Source: Aphis gossypii
Taxonomy: Eukaryota; Arthropoda; Insecta; Hemiptera; Aphididae
Direction of reading: 5' to 3'
Length of the DNA: 64,000 nt
Assembly: GCF_020184175.1 (NCBI RefSeq)
Contig: NC_065532.1
Coordinates: forward strand, 23,374,001-23,438,000
Shown here: positions 13,901 through 26,329 of the stretch, in pieces
Position numbering within the stretch: position 1 is the stretch's first letter
How the letters are laid out: every line of letters begins with the position of its first letter
The notes under the pieces: generated by a model
What the model saw: the letters and a program-made list of their open reading frames with translations, nothing else
The model's database searches: none
What the model was told of the DNA's origin: nothing
Program-made: the position numbers and the translations under genes

Positions 13901-16420
13901 GTAAATATACGTACCTACTGTTACACAAAATTTAATAAAGTTACAATTTTCATCCTTTGGCCATAAAAGTAAATATCTACTGTAGCAGTATAAATATATA
14001 TTTAAAAATACGGGCATGTAAGTAACCTTTGCTCTGCTGTACAGCTTCAGGTGTCGTCAGTGGTGTCGAGTATATCTTGTCATTAAGTACACATATCATG
14101 TAAGGTGTGTATTTAAGTGATATTTGTAATACATTTAGTAAAAAATGTTTTTAAAAGCTTTTGATGCAGAACGCATAGTATATTGTATTTAATATTTTTG
14201 GTGCAGTTGATAGAATACGCTGGAAATGTTATGCCTGCTCTAAGTTTGAATTAAATGATTATTACATACAAAACAATTAAATTAAATTAAATATTAAAAT
14301 ATCTTTTAGGTAATACAATAGAAACTTACCATAGAACTGTGTAAATAAAAGTTTATAATAAAAGTTTCAAGTCCTTACGGATATTTTTAAATTGCAGAAA
14401 AATATTCTACGTTGAAATGTCTAATTCATTATCTGAACAAACTCAAGTAGACATATTATTTTCTAACTACCTATCTAACACTTTCCAACCAGTAACCACA
14501 CTATAATATTATTTCTTCAAGCCAATTCATAGAAATTGAAAACTATCTTTACTCTTCTTAAAAGTCTGTAAAAAAGTGAAAAAAAAAAAGAATGACCCCT
14601 ATCAGAAAAGATATTGAAGTTGAAAAAAAAAATAAAAAAATATATATATTATTGTAAAATCTATAAATGTATACTGCCCCACACAGACCCTAAAATAAAG
14701 ATTAAGTCTTAAAAATTATTTTGATTTCTAGAATAGTTAGATAAAATATTAATCTTTATTTATTTATAATTAACCGTTTTAATTTTTAAAACGTTTATTA
14801 GTAAACCATAACTAGTATCTTATTATTCAACATTTAAACATAAATAATTCGATAAAAATATTGTATATTTCAGATTATGAAATTAAAAATAATAATAATA
14901 TTATTAACTATTTTATGAAATTTCAATGATTAGGTATAACGTTATAAGACACAAAGAATAGCCATAACAATTGATATGTGGAGACTATGTGAGATTTAGG
15001 ATTGTTGAGAGAGAATTTTTGCCTCCGGTTGTGACTACGACGCCTCGAAATTTAACGATATATTTTATGTTTTAATATAATATATTAAATATTATTTAAC
15101 CCGTTAATGGTTAATTTAAATACACATTTGCAGAATAGGCTAGTAATAATTTTTGTGTTTATTGTAATTAATTACATCAATACTAACATATTATTATGTA
15201 AATGTAATATACGTAGTTTGTATTTTTTTTTTAATAAAATTTTCAATTTATTCTTTAAAATAAAACTAAAAACTCAATGAATAATAAATATAATGATTGT
15301 TATTACAACGTATATATTTTGTTAACGTATATTTGAATAAATATGGATTCTTTAAAATTACTTTATTGAATATTTTTCAAAAATATAGATATCGAATTGA
15401 ATCATGTTGCTACAATGCTACACGTCTTATAAATGTGACTGAAAAATTAATAGTTATATGTGTTTTAAATTCTATAAGATTTTAAGTATTATAAAACTTC
15501 TTTAATTTTACAGAGTATGCATTACACTTTACAATATTCAAAAACATTTCATTTTTTATAGATATATTTTAGTTTATTACTGAAATTGGATGATAGATAC
15601 CGCAATATTTCTTAGCTATTTATAGGTAAATATAAATAAAGGTGTAACTGAAATTGTTTTTTTTATATGTATTTATTTATGTCTGGCATAAACTTATCGT
15701 AGAATTCTAAAATATATAAAAATATCATTATAAGTACTTACTTAAAAGATGTTTTTTCAAAAATAATATTTTTTTATTATATTTGAGAAATAGCCAATGA
15801 CCTTTATTTGATATAAATAAGGAAGTTATTTTGAATAAACTTTTTTTGATGAAAAATTATCTTGTGATTCTGAATAGTTATTAGTGATTCATGGTTTAAT
15901 TATAATCTATAGATAGAAAACCACGGATAGGTTACGAATACTGAGTGTTAATATTTTAATAACTCTTGTGTCTGTTTGCCTAGATGTATAATGATAGTGT
16001 TTATGTTTTAACAAACTTAAAAGCCATAATGTAAAATATCATAGTTGATAAACGATCAAATATATTTTTTTTAAATATTTCTCGACGGTTCTGAGTTGTT
16101 TTTCTATGCACTTAGAAAAACTGTTGAGGAATACGAAAAATGACCTCTTGGCTCAATTTATAATCGATGATCGGGTCACATAAAACCCTTTTTGACCAAA
16201 AAATCGGTGGCAGATAAACAGATAAAATAAATATATATAAATGTATAACATGTATAAAAAAATAATGTTTTAAAAGATGTAATTGTTAAGCAAATATAAT
16301 TTTTATAATTTAAAATGAGTCAATAACATATTTATTGGTTTTATCTAATTTATTAAAAGTTAGAATATGTTATTAATATGGTATGTTATTTATTATAAAT
16401 TATTTTTTAATCAAATTTTA
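10990..16420. other. AT-rich spacer or intron
   Basis: No credible exon. It contains the imperfect tandem duplication at 11.5 kb and A/T runs. The short open frames here lack start and splice context. Confidence 0.55.
11488..11652. repeat. Imperfect two-copy tandem duplication
   Basis: Two diverged copies are aligned by eye: AAAAGTCAAGTTGGTAAA...GCCATTCATT (11488-11557) and AAAAGTTAGGTTAGCAAA...GCCATTCAT (11575-11652). They share the central words TTTATTG and AATATTAT. This looks like an old local duplication of roughly 80 bp. Confidence 0.5.
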
Positions 16421-16431
16421 ACTTTTTTCAG

Positions 16432-16674
16432 GTGATTTGATCGATTTGAAGATGATAGTGATTTTAAAGTAATCTTTGAGTATTTCTTCAACAAAATTAA
16501 TTTTTTTTTTTAATAAAATTAAAAAGTGCGATTGCAAACTTTTAAGTGGTATAATATACAATATAGTATTAAAAATAAAGTGAACTATTTTATTTTAAAT
16601 TCACATGTTAGCTAAAATGCAATTAAAATTGATATCAATATGGTTGATGACGTTTCAATGGATCTCAAATTCAG
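16432..16674 (+). CDS. Probable 5' coding exon with signal peptide
   Basis: The acceptor ACTTTTTTCAG ends at 16431. An untranslated leader follows, with an in-frame TAA at 16596-16598, then ATG at 16605 and 23 codons plus one base to the donor TCAG/GTAATT (GT at 16675-16676). The peptide MLAKMQLKLISIWLMTFQW has a Met start, Lys residues, a hydrophobic Leu/Ile/Trp/Met core and a small-residue end (SNS). This is the layout of a secretory signal peptide. Leaving in phase 1 after the signal peptide is the usual arrangement in immunoglobulin-type and other extracellular-domain genes. From this I infer a secreted or membrane protein whose later exons lie to the right, possibly beyond long introns. 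I could not find a phase-1-compatible next exon with confidence. Chance is the alternative, since the coding part is only 70 nt. Confidence 0.5.
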
Positions 16675-17049
16675 GTAATTTAAGTCTCATTATTAAATTT
16701 AGCAAGTTGTTATTTAAGAAAATACTTAGATTTGTAAGCCACCACGATTTAAAAAATTTAAAGGTTTAACATAATAAAATCGATGGATGGTTAATGTATA
16801 CAAAAAATGTTTGTATACAGTAAGGCTTTGGCGTTTTTTTACTTAAATTTTTGAGGTACACACAATTTAAATTATTAAGTGTGTTTTATATTATGTTCAT
16901 CTTGCATAAAAATCAAAATATTTCTATATAACACTGCATTAGTATAGATATAATTCTTTTACAGTAAGTTAGTAAATCGGTTCTGAAATAAAAATAATGC
17001 ACTGCATAAAACATCAAAGGTTCATCTCTTAAGCCAATCGTTTTGAATA

Positions 17050-17640
17050 TTTCAGTATAGTCGTTTGAGATGTCGTAAAAAAGAAAAAGAAAAGAAAACC
17101 GTATTTATCCACCAAGTTTGTATTCAAAAGTTTTATGCGGTCAACGGTTTTTTTTTTTGTCTCACTGGACCGGCACAATAAAAGATGTCCGCTTAGTAGT
17201 ATACAAGAGAAAAACGTATTTTCTTGTTCGGCAGTTTTACTAATGGCGTTTGGAAACAAAGAAATTTCCCTAAAGGGCTTATGCGTCACGGTCGGTGAAA
17301 TCCGTATTCATCTTATGCTTTTTTTCGTCACCCAATCTGTTTATCAATGCGAAATGAGTCCAAAATTGGTAACGTCGCTCATCGGCGGAGTGGGCGCTGG
17401 GAAAGAGAGAAACCCGCTCGGGAGGGGTTAGAGGAATAACGATTGAAAAGCAACCATATCCTTTGGGACAAGGAAGAGCAAAATTGCATTTCTGTCCGGT
17501 CAATAAAACTTTACAACTTATTACTTCCGCAAAATCTATCCCATGTGAAATCGAAGGGAACAATCGACAATGAACTTAAAACACGTAGGCGAATAAAAAA
17601 TCGAGAATAAAACCAGACCAGATTTCGGAGGATGATTTAA
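17050..17640. other. Balanced island in the putative first intron
   Basis: About 550 bp of near-balanced composition starting 400 bp after the signal-peptide exon. Frames are open on both strands (plus 17135-17431; minus 17029-17289 and 17279-17563), but none has an ATG-led, splice-flanked or recognisable product, so I treat them as chance. The contrast with the AT-rich flanks suggests constraint, for example an intronic enhancer or an unrecognised noncoding exon. This is not proven. Confidence 0.4.
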
Positions 17641-17649
17641 GACATTATT

Positions 17650-20600
17650 TCCAAGTGGCTAAGGTAAAGAAGTTTTCCACTTTCTTCAATCCAACTCCTA
17701 AATACGATGTAAGATGGGCAAATAGTTTTCTCTCTTAAATAGGGCTTAAATATTCTTTACATAACTTCAATTGTTTTCTTAACCCTTTGAATATTCAAAG
17801 ACTATACACTTTGTGACATTTATACTACAGAAACAGTATTGATTGATGTTTTTTATATTTTTAATATTCAGAGATTCTAAATTAATTTGATTGGTAATTT
17901 GGTTGTGTAATTTGGTTTTAAATTAGTAATGAGTTTTATATCGTTGTACTTTGGTAAAATATTAGTTTTTTTTTTTTTTATAAATCAATATTGTTTCATA
18001 GTAAATACAAATATTATACTATTATACTTTCATATTTTGAATTAAATATGAGGAAATGAACAAAATTAAAATTAAAATGGGATATTTTAAAAGTTTTCAC
18101 TAAAATATATTTTAAATTAATTCAATCTGAGAAATATATAACACTAATAAAAATTATTATTATTATTTAAATATCTAATCGGAATACACAATATCTTATT
18201 TTTGAGATAGTATTTGGGTTCAGACAATTCACTTTTTACTTAAATTTTAACCGATATAATATAATTGCAATACACAGATATTATATTAATAATTTTACAG
18301 TCAGTCAAATAACTTTTAAGGGTGTATAATGTATATGTTATTTTTTATATTTATGCATGTGTAATTTATTAACTGATCGAATTCTGAAAAATTATTTTTA
18401 TAAATGAAAATATTTTTCTATAGGTATTTTTTCCTTTATCAGAGATTTGTTATTGTTTAATTGACGGTCCGTATTATTTTATTTTATTACAAATGGTTTG
18501 AGTCCAGCGTATATAATTAATTATAAAATAAGGTTTTGTGTTTTATAAATAACATTGAAATATGTCATATATTACTTAAGGGGTTTTGTTGGCCCCTTTT
18601 AAAGATGAACAATTACAACTGATTAGTGATTAGTGATTATATCTAAAATACATGAAATACGCAATGAATAAATATAAATTAATATACATATTATAGAATA
18701 TTCAGTGATTTAAGTTGTTCGAAAAGTTGATTTAAAGAGTAGGCTTTAACATATTTCTTCTTCAAAAAAAAGACAGTTAACAAAAATCTGATTTTTAAAA
18801 TTTTTAAAAAAACTTGAAGACTACATGTTGTATATTATTTTCAAAATTTTAGAAAATGTTTGTATTAAAACTAAAATTTAAAAGAGTAGTTTTTGTTATA
18901 TTTAATTTAGTGTTCTAATAATAATAGGTCCACAATAATTAAAAAAATTATGTTGTATAGCTATAGTAATTTTAAAATGTAAGTAATTTATAGGTATTAA
19001 TCTATCAACATATATAGTTTATAAACTTAAATACAATAAATATTATCGTTTATAATTCTAAGATCACGTTTTAGATTATTATATACCTACATTTAAATGA
19101 TTGAGTTACTATTTGTTCAAATTTTGAATTAATTACTTTGACATTTTCTAAATATTGTCCACCGATTAATTCACAGAAAAAAAGAGTTCTTATTTGAATA
19201 ACCAAAATTTTTCATTGCCACTGGTCATTTCTCAAGTAGTATGCAAAATTTAAATACCAGTATATTTAAAAAATTCCAAAAGTCAGAATTTGAATAAATT
19301 CATGATTAAATAAATATAGGGATAGCCATTTTTATTAAGTAAATAATCTATATATTGAACATAAATTATAATATGTTAATTTTATTTAGTTAGAATAATA
19401 ATAATTGCATTATTGTGATGAGTGAATCTAAGTACTTATATATCCTTTAACGTTGTATGGTTTTATGATGTACGATAAATGAATAGGTACGAACAATTAA
19501 CAGTAAAAGGCTTACGAATTGTTTATCGTTGCGAATACGTTTTACAATGGGTATTCTCCAAGTGGCTTAGAGGTAACATATATTGAATTTTTATTTTATA
19601 ACATGTTAAAGACATTCTATTGTTCTTTTAATTTGTATAATTTAATACAGTCAAATACAATAATAGATTATACTTATTAAATATTTTTGTATTTTACATA
19701 CAAATCAGTTAAAAATAATCACATTGATTAAAAACTAATACTTAAACAATTTATGAAAAATAAAATAGTTCATCGTTTTGTGTGTCCTTTGTATTGTTAT
19801 AGTTTTAGTTTCTATTAGGTTATAGGGCTTATTCTTCATATGCGACAAAACGACCTACACCAGCTGATTTTATTGGCAAAACTTTTCGTATAACCTTACA
19901 GTTTCCGTGTAAATATACGTATGAAATAAAGTAGGCGTGCAAGAGTCGCTTAAGAATTATTACTTCTGTTAGTTTTCTAGGAAATCAATAAACAAAACAA
20001 CTTTTTCAGATAACTGTATAGTTTGTATTATATAAATAAATTTGTTTATACTTCAATACTATTAGCTCTGTGATACCATAAATTATTTATTTAGACCAAT
20101 ACTATTTTATTGATGCAAACTTTTTTATGTACATTTTTACTGTAAAAAAAAAAAAAAAAAATGATATGAATATATTATTTTTGTTAATTTGTATATATCA
20201 TATTAACAATTATTTGTATTGTAAACTATTAGTTATAATCCAACTAATGGAATTTTAAATTATGCTAATAGATAATAAAAATACTTAGTCATACATGACC
20301 TGCGATAATTCTACTGTATTAAATATATATTATAAATACATTATATATATAATAAGTATTAAATATATCCATTAAATTACACTTCTCTTTGTCCGATAAA
20401 TTTTTAAAAATATAACAATATTTCACAAAACAATTTAAAATTGATTCATAGAATTTTGAAATTATTTTCAACAATCTTAAGATATTTTTTTAAATCATCG
20501 TATTAAGTATGTTATGTTATTTTTATCCTCAAATAGATTTATAGATTTATATTTTAAAATTTAAAATATTTTATTTATATATTCAATAGAAAAAAAAATA

Positions 20601-22240
20601 AATAGATTTAAAATTAAAAGTAAGTATTCAACTGTTATTCTTCAATAACATTTCTACAATCTGAAACTTATTTAATACAGTTTTTACCAATTTTTGATGT
20701 ACATTCACCAGTTTATTATGTGTAATTAAAAACTAGAAAAATTTACATTTATACTATTATTCTACTATTAGCTGAACGAGTTTTAAATCATTACTTTTCA
20801 ATAATTCACATGCAAATCGATATATCTAATTGGTTTTAGAATTTAATATACGAGTACTACAACACAATATATTATAGGAGTAAAAATAGATAGATATTTT
20901 ACTTATATAATATTAATACACATGACTGATTTAATTTCAAATCAGTACATTTTCTACATTAAATAAATCACACAACTCGTATGTAATATCTACTCAAAGT
21001 TTATTAATAAATTCACTGATACTTCAATACGATAAACATAGTGTAAAGACTTAGGTATTCGTATATTTATGTGAATATATGGTTTTTGATTAAAAAATAA
21101 TTTTAATAAAAGTAGATACACCTAATTTACTTTTCAATATCAATCATTATTTTTTTGAAAAAGCATATTGTTGTTATTTTATTTTAATGCTATTGATAAT
21201 ATTAAAAGTAAATTATACGCACTACGTTTGAATATATAAAAAAACATTTATAAATCAATTGAGATGACTAATTATAATTCAATTATGTGGCAGATGTTTT
21301 AAAAAATTCAAATGAGTTTATACCATTCATTGTTTTATTACTTTAAATATATAACTTCACATTTCAATGAAAAGGTTTTTTTTTTTATTATAATTTTAGA
21401 TGGATTATATTTTAAACTATATGTGGTTCTGTGGTGGTTTTTTTTTTTTTTTTGTTATGATTTGAAAAATGTTTAAATAAACTGATTATTTAAAACAAAT
21501 TTGTCAAATCCTGAAAACACTTTGATAATTTATCAAGTTTGTCAACATATTAAAGCGGAAACATCAGTATCCAAACACAAGATATGAAAGCGAATGAGTT
21601 GTCCACAGTACATTTAGTCGAGAACGCATAATATGATATGATAGCATTGTATCGTGTAACATGGCTCTTAGACATTATCAATCATTTTTTTTTTTAACCA
21701 GTCAATATTTACTTGGAAGCCTGACCTTTTGATATTCGTAATATTAATAACTCGGGCGCCACATAGCTGGTGACATTTTATGTAGTCTGCTCTTTTTAAA
21801 ATAAAAAAAAACTCACTTGTTTTTTTTTTTTGGCACGTTTAATGCGTTCGTAAAATAAATTGTCAGACTGAATTTCATCGAAAATGTCCAAAAGATATAA
21901 AATTCTCGAAATATAATAAACGTTAGTAAATATGTCAAAAAGGCTAAATGTGATTTAGAAAAAGAAGAATCTAAGAAGTACTTAGATTTGTCTTTTTTGT
22001 TATTAGTTCTGTAACTTTGCTCCGAGGCAAACGAATTGCAATATTAAGAAACACGCGATGAATATAAATACACAATAAAGTACATGACCATTTGGGTAAA
22101 TATTTAAATTTATAATACCTAAAAAAAATTTCAATATAGATTTCCATTATATCAATAAAGTAGATAACTAAGTAACTATAAAATCAATAAAAACAAATGT
22201 ATACTATCAAAACATAACTGTAAGGCTAACATGGGTTTTA
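17650..22240. other. AT-rich intron or spacer
   Basis: No coding signal recognised. It contains A/T homopolymers (18 As at 20144-20161), a short GATTAGT tandem near 18.62 kb and dispersed TAGGTA words. A balanced patch at 21.55-21.9 kb has no reading frame I trust. Confidence 0.55.
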
Positions 22241-22251
22241 AGTCCACTTAC

Positions 22252-22281
22252 CTCGCGAAATGCTTGTATTTGCAATTCCCA
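22252..22281 (-). CDS. Candidate 30-nt exon with strong donor
   Basis: On the minus strand CGCGAG/GTAAGTGG is a near-ideal donor (GT at 22251-22250). TATCAATCATTATAG gives a fair acceptor ending at 22282. The 30 nt between them are open in all three phases, so the reading frame cannot be fixed. If entered in phase 1 it would encode GIANTSISR. It could be a small internal exon of the minus-strand gene proposed at 35.5-40.9 kb, an untranslated exon, or a chance donor in a balanced patch. Confidence 0.2.
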
Positions 22282-22289
22282 CTATAATG

Positions 22290-23660
22290 ATTGATACAAT
22301 TTTTTATCAAGTTAAGAGTTGGCACTTCTTATCAGTGTGTTACGTGTCTTGTTATGTGATTTTCGATTGTCACTTGTACATTCATAAGTTATATGCTTTT
22401 TTTTCTCTAAAATATGACAATGGTTTATGTGAGTTAGTGACATACCGTTAAATGTGTCAATTCGTTCAATTTACGAATAAATTCAATCGGTTCAGTTGGT
22501 TCACCTATTAAAAAAAAAAAAAAAAACGTATGTTCTATGTATATACGCTTTTTAAGATATTTTATTGTTATGCTTAAATTTTAGTCGCAGTTTCACCATA
22601 TCGCTCTACTATTATCGCACAGCGTAAACAAATCAATGTAATTAGAAACAATAAATAGTAAGTTTTAGATTACGCTCCGGCAATGCATTCAAATAACCAT
22701 ATTTCTAACCCAGTCAAATGAAATGAATAAACTTGTCCTCGACATGTTGGGTATGAGGCGAGTAAAATACGAGTTCTAATAAGTTTAAAGTCATATGTAG
22801 TAGGTACGTAGCTACAACAATTAAATTCTACGTGCCCGTTCAAAACAATTCAGCCATTCATAAATGCAATTTGTAAATGTTATATCGCACCACCCTTACC
22901 TCCGTAAACTTGTATTTGTTCTTTAAGTTCTACATTTCAATTTATTAGGAATTATAAACACGAATGAGTTTCGTAAATTTATAGTAAGTAGGTACTAATT
23001 TTCAATTGATTATTCTGTTGGTCTGTAATTAAATTATTGTTTATACTTATATAGATCAAAATTAATTAAACAAATCTACAAATCTATATTAGTATTGACA
23101 GTAATAAATTTAGATTTCAAAATATAATAAAATCAACTAACTTCTCACCTGCGCATACTATTTAATTTTTTTTTTTTTTTTAACAGTGATTAGGGGGGCT
23201 ATTCAGAAATGCATACGAATAAGATGTGTGTACAAACCACTCGCGTTATTCGTTTTTGTAGACGAACGAAAAATAGTATTGGTAAAAATCATTTATATTC
23301 GTAAACGAATTGTGTTCACCATATGATCTGTATGAGTATGATAGTAACGCGATGAATAGGAGCAACATCGCAAATTGATATTTTCAAGTGAAAAAGAAAA
23401 CTATTTATTTTTTATACTTAATACATCGCACGTTTTAGTAAAATCTTTGAATTTGTTTTTTTTTTCGTTAATTTGAATTTTGAAATAAAATATCGACTGA
23501 AAAAATAAGTAAATCTAAGTAGGTTACAAACTTTTAAGACTACCATCATTGCTTTTTAAAAAATCATGGCAAATTGTCAAATGGAAAACATTCATACATT
23601 TTTAACCAAGCCATAGCAAAGCAGCAGTGAGAAGAAATATCGAGGATATTAAATTCAATT
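22290..23660. other. Spacer with mixed composition
   Basis: A plus-strand frame at 22260-22451 has an ATG but no splice support and reads as Phe/Tyr-rich chance translation. A+T-rich DNA resumes after about 22.95 kb. No supported gene. Confidence 0.45.
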
Positions 23661-23675
23661 CCATGCCCTATAAAA

Positions 23676-23923
23676 CAGTGCTCCTCAACCTAGGGGCCAT
23701 GGATGGATAACTAAGGGGCCTTAAAATATTTATTTCATTTAAAATATTTTTGATTATTTAGTTATTTTTTTTACATTTTAATAATTTATTTGTGTGAAAT
23801 AGTGCATGTAAATTTAGTACATCATTAAGAAAAAATAATGAATGATTTTGATTGAGGGGGAGGCCTTGACAGTTTTACATTAAATTTAGGGGGCCCTACA
23901 ACAAAAAAGGTTGAGAAGCACTG
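23676..23923. mobile_element. Complete non-autonomous hAT element (MITE)
   Basis: The ends are inverted repeats: CAGTGCTCCTCAACC at the left and the reverse complement of CAGTGCTTCTCAACC at the right, one mismatch in 15. The element is flanked by an exact 8-bp direct repeat CTATAAAA (23668-23675 and 23924-23931), the target-site duplication size of hAT transposons. The termini match the CAGTG.TTCTCAACC consensus of Charlie-like hAT families. The 248-bp interior is A+T-rich with a GGGGCC/GGGCCC motif inside each end and has no reading frame, so it must have been moved by a transposase encoded elsewhere. Both ends and the duplication are intact. Confidence 0.92.
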
Positions 23924-23939
23924 CTATAAAAGACTGAAT

Positions 23940-25760
23940 ATTCTGGTGTCAGGTAGATGACTATATTTAATTTAAATTTAAAATACTTTTATTATTTTCA
24001 AATACCCATTTTTTCATACAGTTATTGTACACTCATCGTAATAATGGTATTTAATTAATATACATTTTTTTTAATAATGTATAATAGATATTTATACCTA
24101 GATACGTAATTTATTTAGAAAAAAATTTAATTTATGCATTTAGATTTAGGCTTTTTTATATTCATGTGTACCAATTTATAATGTATTTTGAATTTATATT
24201 GGAGTTTTAAATTATTAATTACGTTCGATTTATTATAAATACAAATTCATTAATTGAATCGTAGTTATGTTTTTTAAATTTTGTGACAACATCTCAATTT
24301 TTTACATTTGGAAATTTGTATCTTAGAATCAACTATCAAGTTTATTAAGTATAAATACATGTTATTTTATTCGTTCAATATCTCCTACAACTAATTTATT
24401 GAAATAATTTGGAAATTAAAGTTTTAGAATATAATTATTATTATCTATGTGATTACTGATTACTGACTGTGTGTGGCTTAAATACTTAGTATATGTGTTG
24501 CAGAATAGTTTAGTAATATGCAATATACATCCCTAGTACTATACGGACGTCGTTGTGTTAATAACTAATTGAATTTGTTTTAGACAATTTGTTTTTAGTT
24601 TTGATTGCATTTTAATTTAAATTCATACTTAATGTATTTATTTTATCATACATTTTATAAGTTAAAACAGGTAGTAATTTATATTTATGTTAAAAAAAAA
24701 ATTGATATACTAAGTACATTTTTTTTTGATAATTTGTTTTAAAAAGTTTTGTATGGATAATTTTATCAAAGTATTACAATTTTAATATATTTATTTTGTT
24801 TTAATGAACATTTATAATTGTGTAAAAATGTTTTAATTTTATATTTATTTATAAACAATGATATTATTGTTTGTATTTTTATATTTTGTACTTAAACGTT
24901 ACATTTTTTTTTCTACCTGGAAATATTTTTTTCGACTTCTTGTATAAACCCATATCCTAAACCATGGGATATTAGCTTAAATATGTTAAAAAAATAAACA
25001 GGATTTATTTATATTTATGTGCATGAAAATGTGTTATATGTTTACCTAGATAAGCACAGGTATTATGACAAAAGGGTGTTGAAAGTCCTAACACACGTGT
25101 ACAACAAAAGCTTATAATGGTTTAAGTTAAAACTCTGTTTTAGTTTTTTTTTTAAATTAACATCAATGAAATAGTAAATATTAGGCTTAAAAAATGTTAT
25201 TTATCATTTTTATTTCTTAAATTGATTTTGATTGTACCTGCTGAGATTTGAGATTTGAATTTTTGTGATAGGGTAAAGGATAGTAATATAAGTATTACAA
25301 GTAATATAATAGGAGTTCAATTAAGTAAGATTTAGTAAATTAATTCTAACATTATACGCAAGATAACATTTATTTAGTTTTAGTTTTGTTAATTTGATAA
25401 TTTCTCTTAACTTTTAATTTTTTTCAAGTACCATAACAATAACTTTTTTTATAACAACACGTGTTATACATTTTTATGTATAGTATATACCCCTATCGGT
25501 TTATGGTTTTATATTTATTTTTAAATATAATAATGATTAACTTCAATTCTAGGATACTTATTTTATAGTTTGATTTTAATAACACAATCATATATTATTA
25601 ATATTTACTCCTTTATTTATAGTTATACCTTCCTCTAGCTCAAAGTTTTAAATTTTACTAACTATTTAAATATTTATCAAAAAAGGTATAATTTATTTTT
25701 TTAAATATTTGTATAAATAACTGGCTATCTTAGATTTTTTAAAAATGTATAAATATTATG
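23940..25760. other. AT-rich spacer, nothing seen
   Basis: Extremely A+T-rich. No exon-like, repeat-end or RNA-like feature was noticed beyond homopolymer runs. Confidence 0.6.
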
Positions 25761-25770
25761 TTGTACTCAC

Positions 25771-25897
25771 AATGTGTGTATAGAATTGACGACGAATCAA
25801 TTATTATTGTCGACGTATATGATATGTGACAACGGCTCGGTGCTTTGGACGGTCCTGCGATGTTTGAAATATAGATCACTGTGTTCTAACTACGACT
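25771..25897 (-). CDS. Candidate exon: first exon of a transcript, or internal exon
   Basis: The minus strand ends in a strong donor CACATT/GTGAGTAC (GT at 25770-25769). There are two readings. (1) A first exon starting near an initiator-like TCAGTC (25899-25894) downstream of CCAAT-like boxes, which would make it untranslated leader. (2) An internal exon 25854-25771 with acceptor AACATCGCAG. Entered in phase 1 this gives 27 open codons (PSKAPSRCHISYTSTIIIDS...) and leaves in phase 1, compatible in phase with the exon at 35,632-35,556. No homology is recognised. The balanced composition and the GTGAGT donor support some kind of exon; which kind cannot be decided from sequence alone. Confidence 0.35.
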
Positions 25898-26030
25898 GAC
25901 GTACTTAATCTTGAGATTCGAGTAGTTAAACTACGATAAAGCGCATCCAATAATGATAATAACCAATAGAAAAATAGTATAATAATTGAGTAGCGCACTG
26001 ATTGGCTGTATGATGTGAAGACCCACAGAA
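25894..26030 (-). promoter_or_regulatory. Promoter-like region with CCAAT boxes and initiator
   Basis: Read on the minus strand there is AGCCAATCAG (near 26003), inverted ATTGG motifs near 25965 and 25948, and then TCAGTC at 25899-25894, which fits the arthropod initiator consensus. A strong splice donor follows about 130 bp downstream. No TATA box was noted. Motif presence is seen directly; promoter activity is inferred. Confidence 0.3.
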
Positions 26031-26289
26031 TGCCATGCCCATTGTGGTTATTTAATAATCATAATTATTGTTATTCATTTAACGACGTTATATTGTTATA
26101 ATATTATTTATATAATTTATTTTGTGAGAAAAAAAATTTTTTATTGTCTATTAGTATATTTATGAGAATTTATAAACATTAAACACATTAAATTATTATT
26201 ATTTTTGTAGGTATAAGGTATACTTTATATCATTTTATGATCGAAATAACTTTAAGACAAAGGATAACAGCCCCATAATTTGCAAACAA

Positions 26290-26326
26290 CTATCCACGGA
26301 GGCGGAGCGCACGGGTGACAGCTAGT
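26290..26326 (+). mobile_element. Possible Helitron-type 3' end
   Basis: A GC-rich tail (CGGAGGCGGAGCGCACGGGTGACAG, split here from CTAG) ends in CTAG followed by T at 26322-26326. A GC-rich, hairpin-prone segment followed by CTRR and insertion before T is the standard Helitron 3' terminus. The stem here (GCG..CGC) is weak, and the 5' TC end was not located. It may be the end of another repeat family. Confidence 0.3.
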
Positions 26327-26329
26327 TTT

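Noticed and set aside
19555..19580. AAGTGGCTTAGAGG resembling a tRNA A box
   Set aside because: No B box or cloverleaf follows; no tRNA or SINE can be supported.
22714..22750. 37-nt plus-strand segment between TTTCTAACCCAG and GTATGAGG
   Set aside because: Too short to judge, phase-0 entry fits no neighbour, no composition signal.
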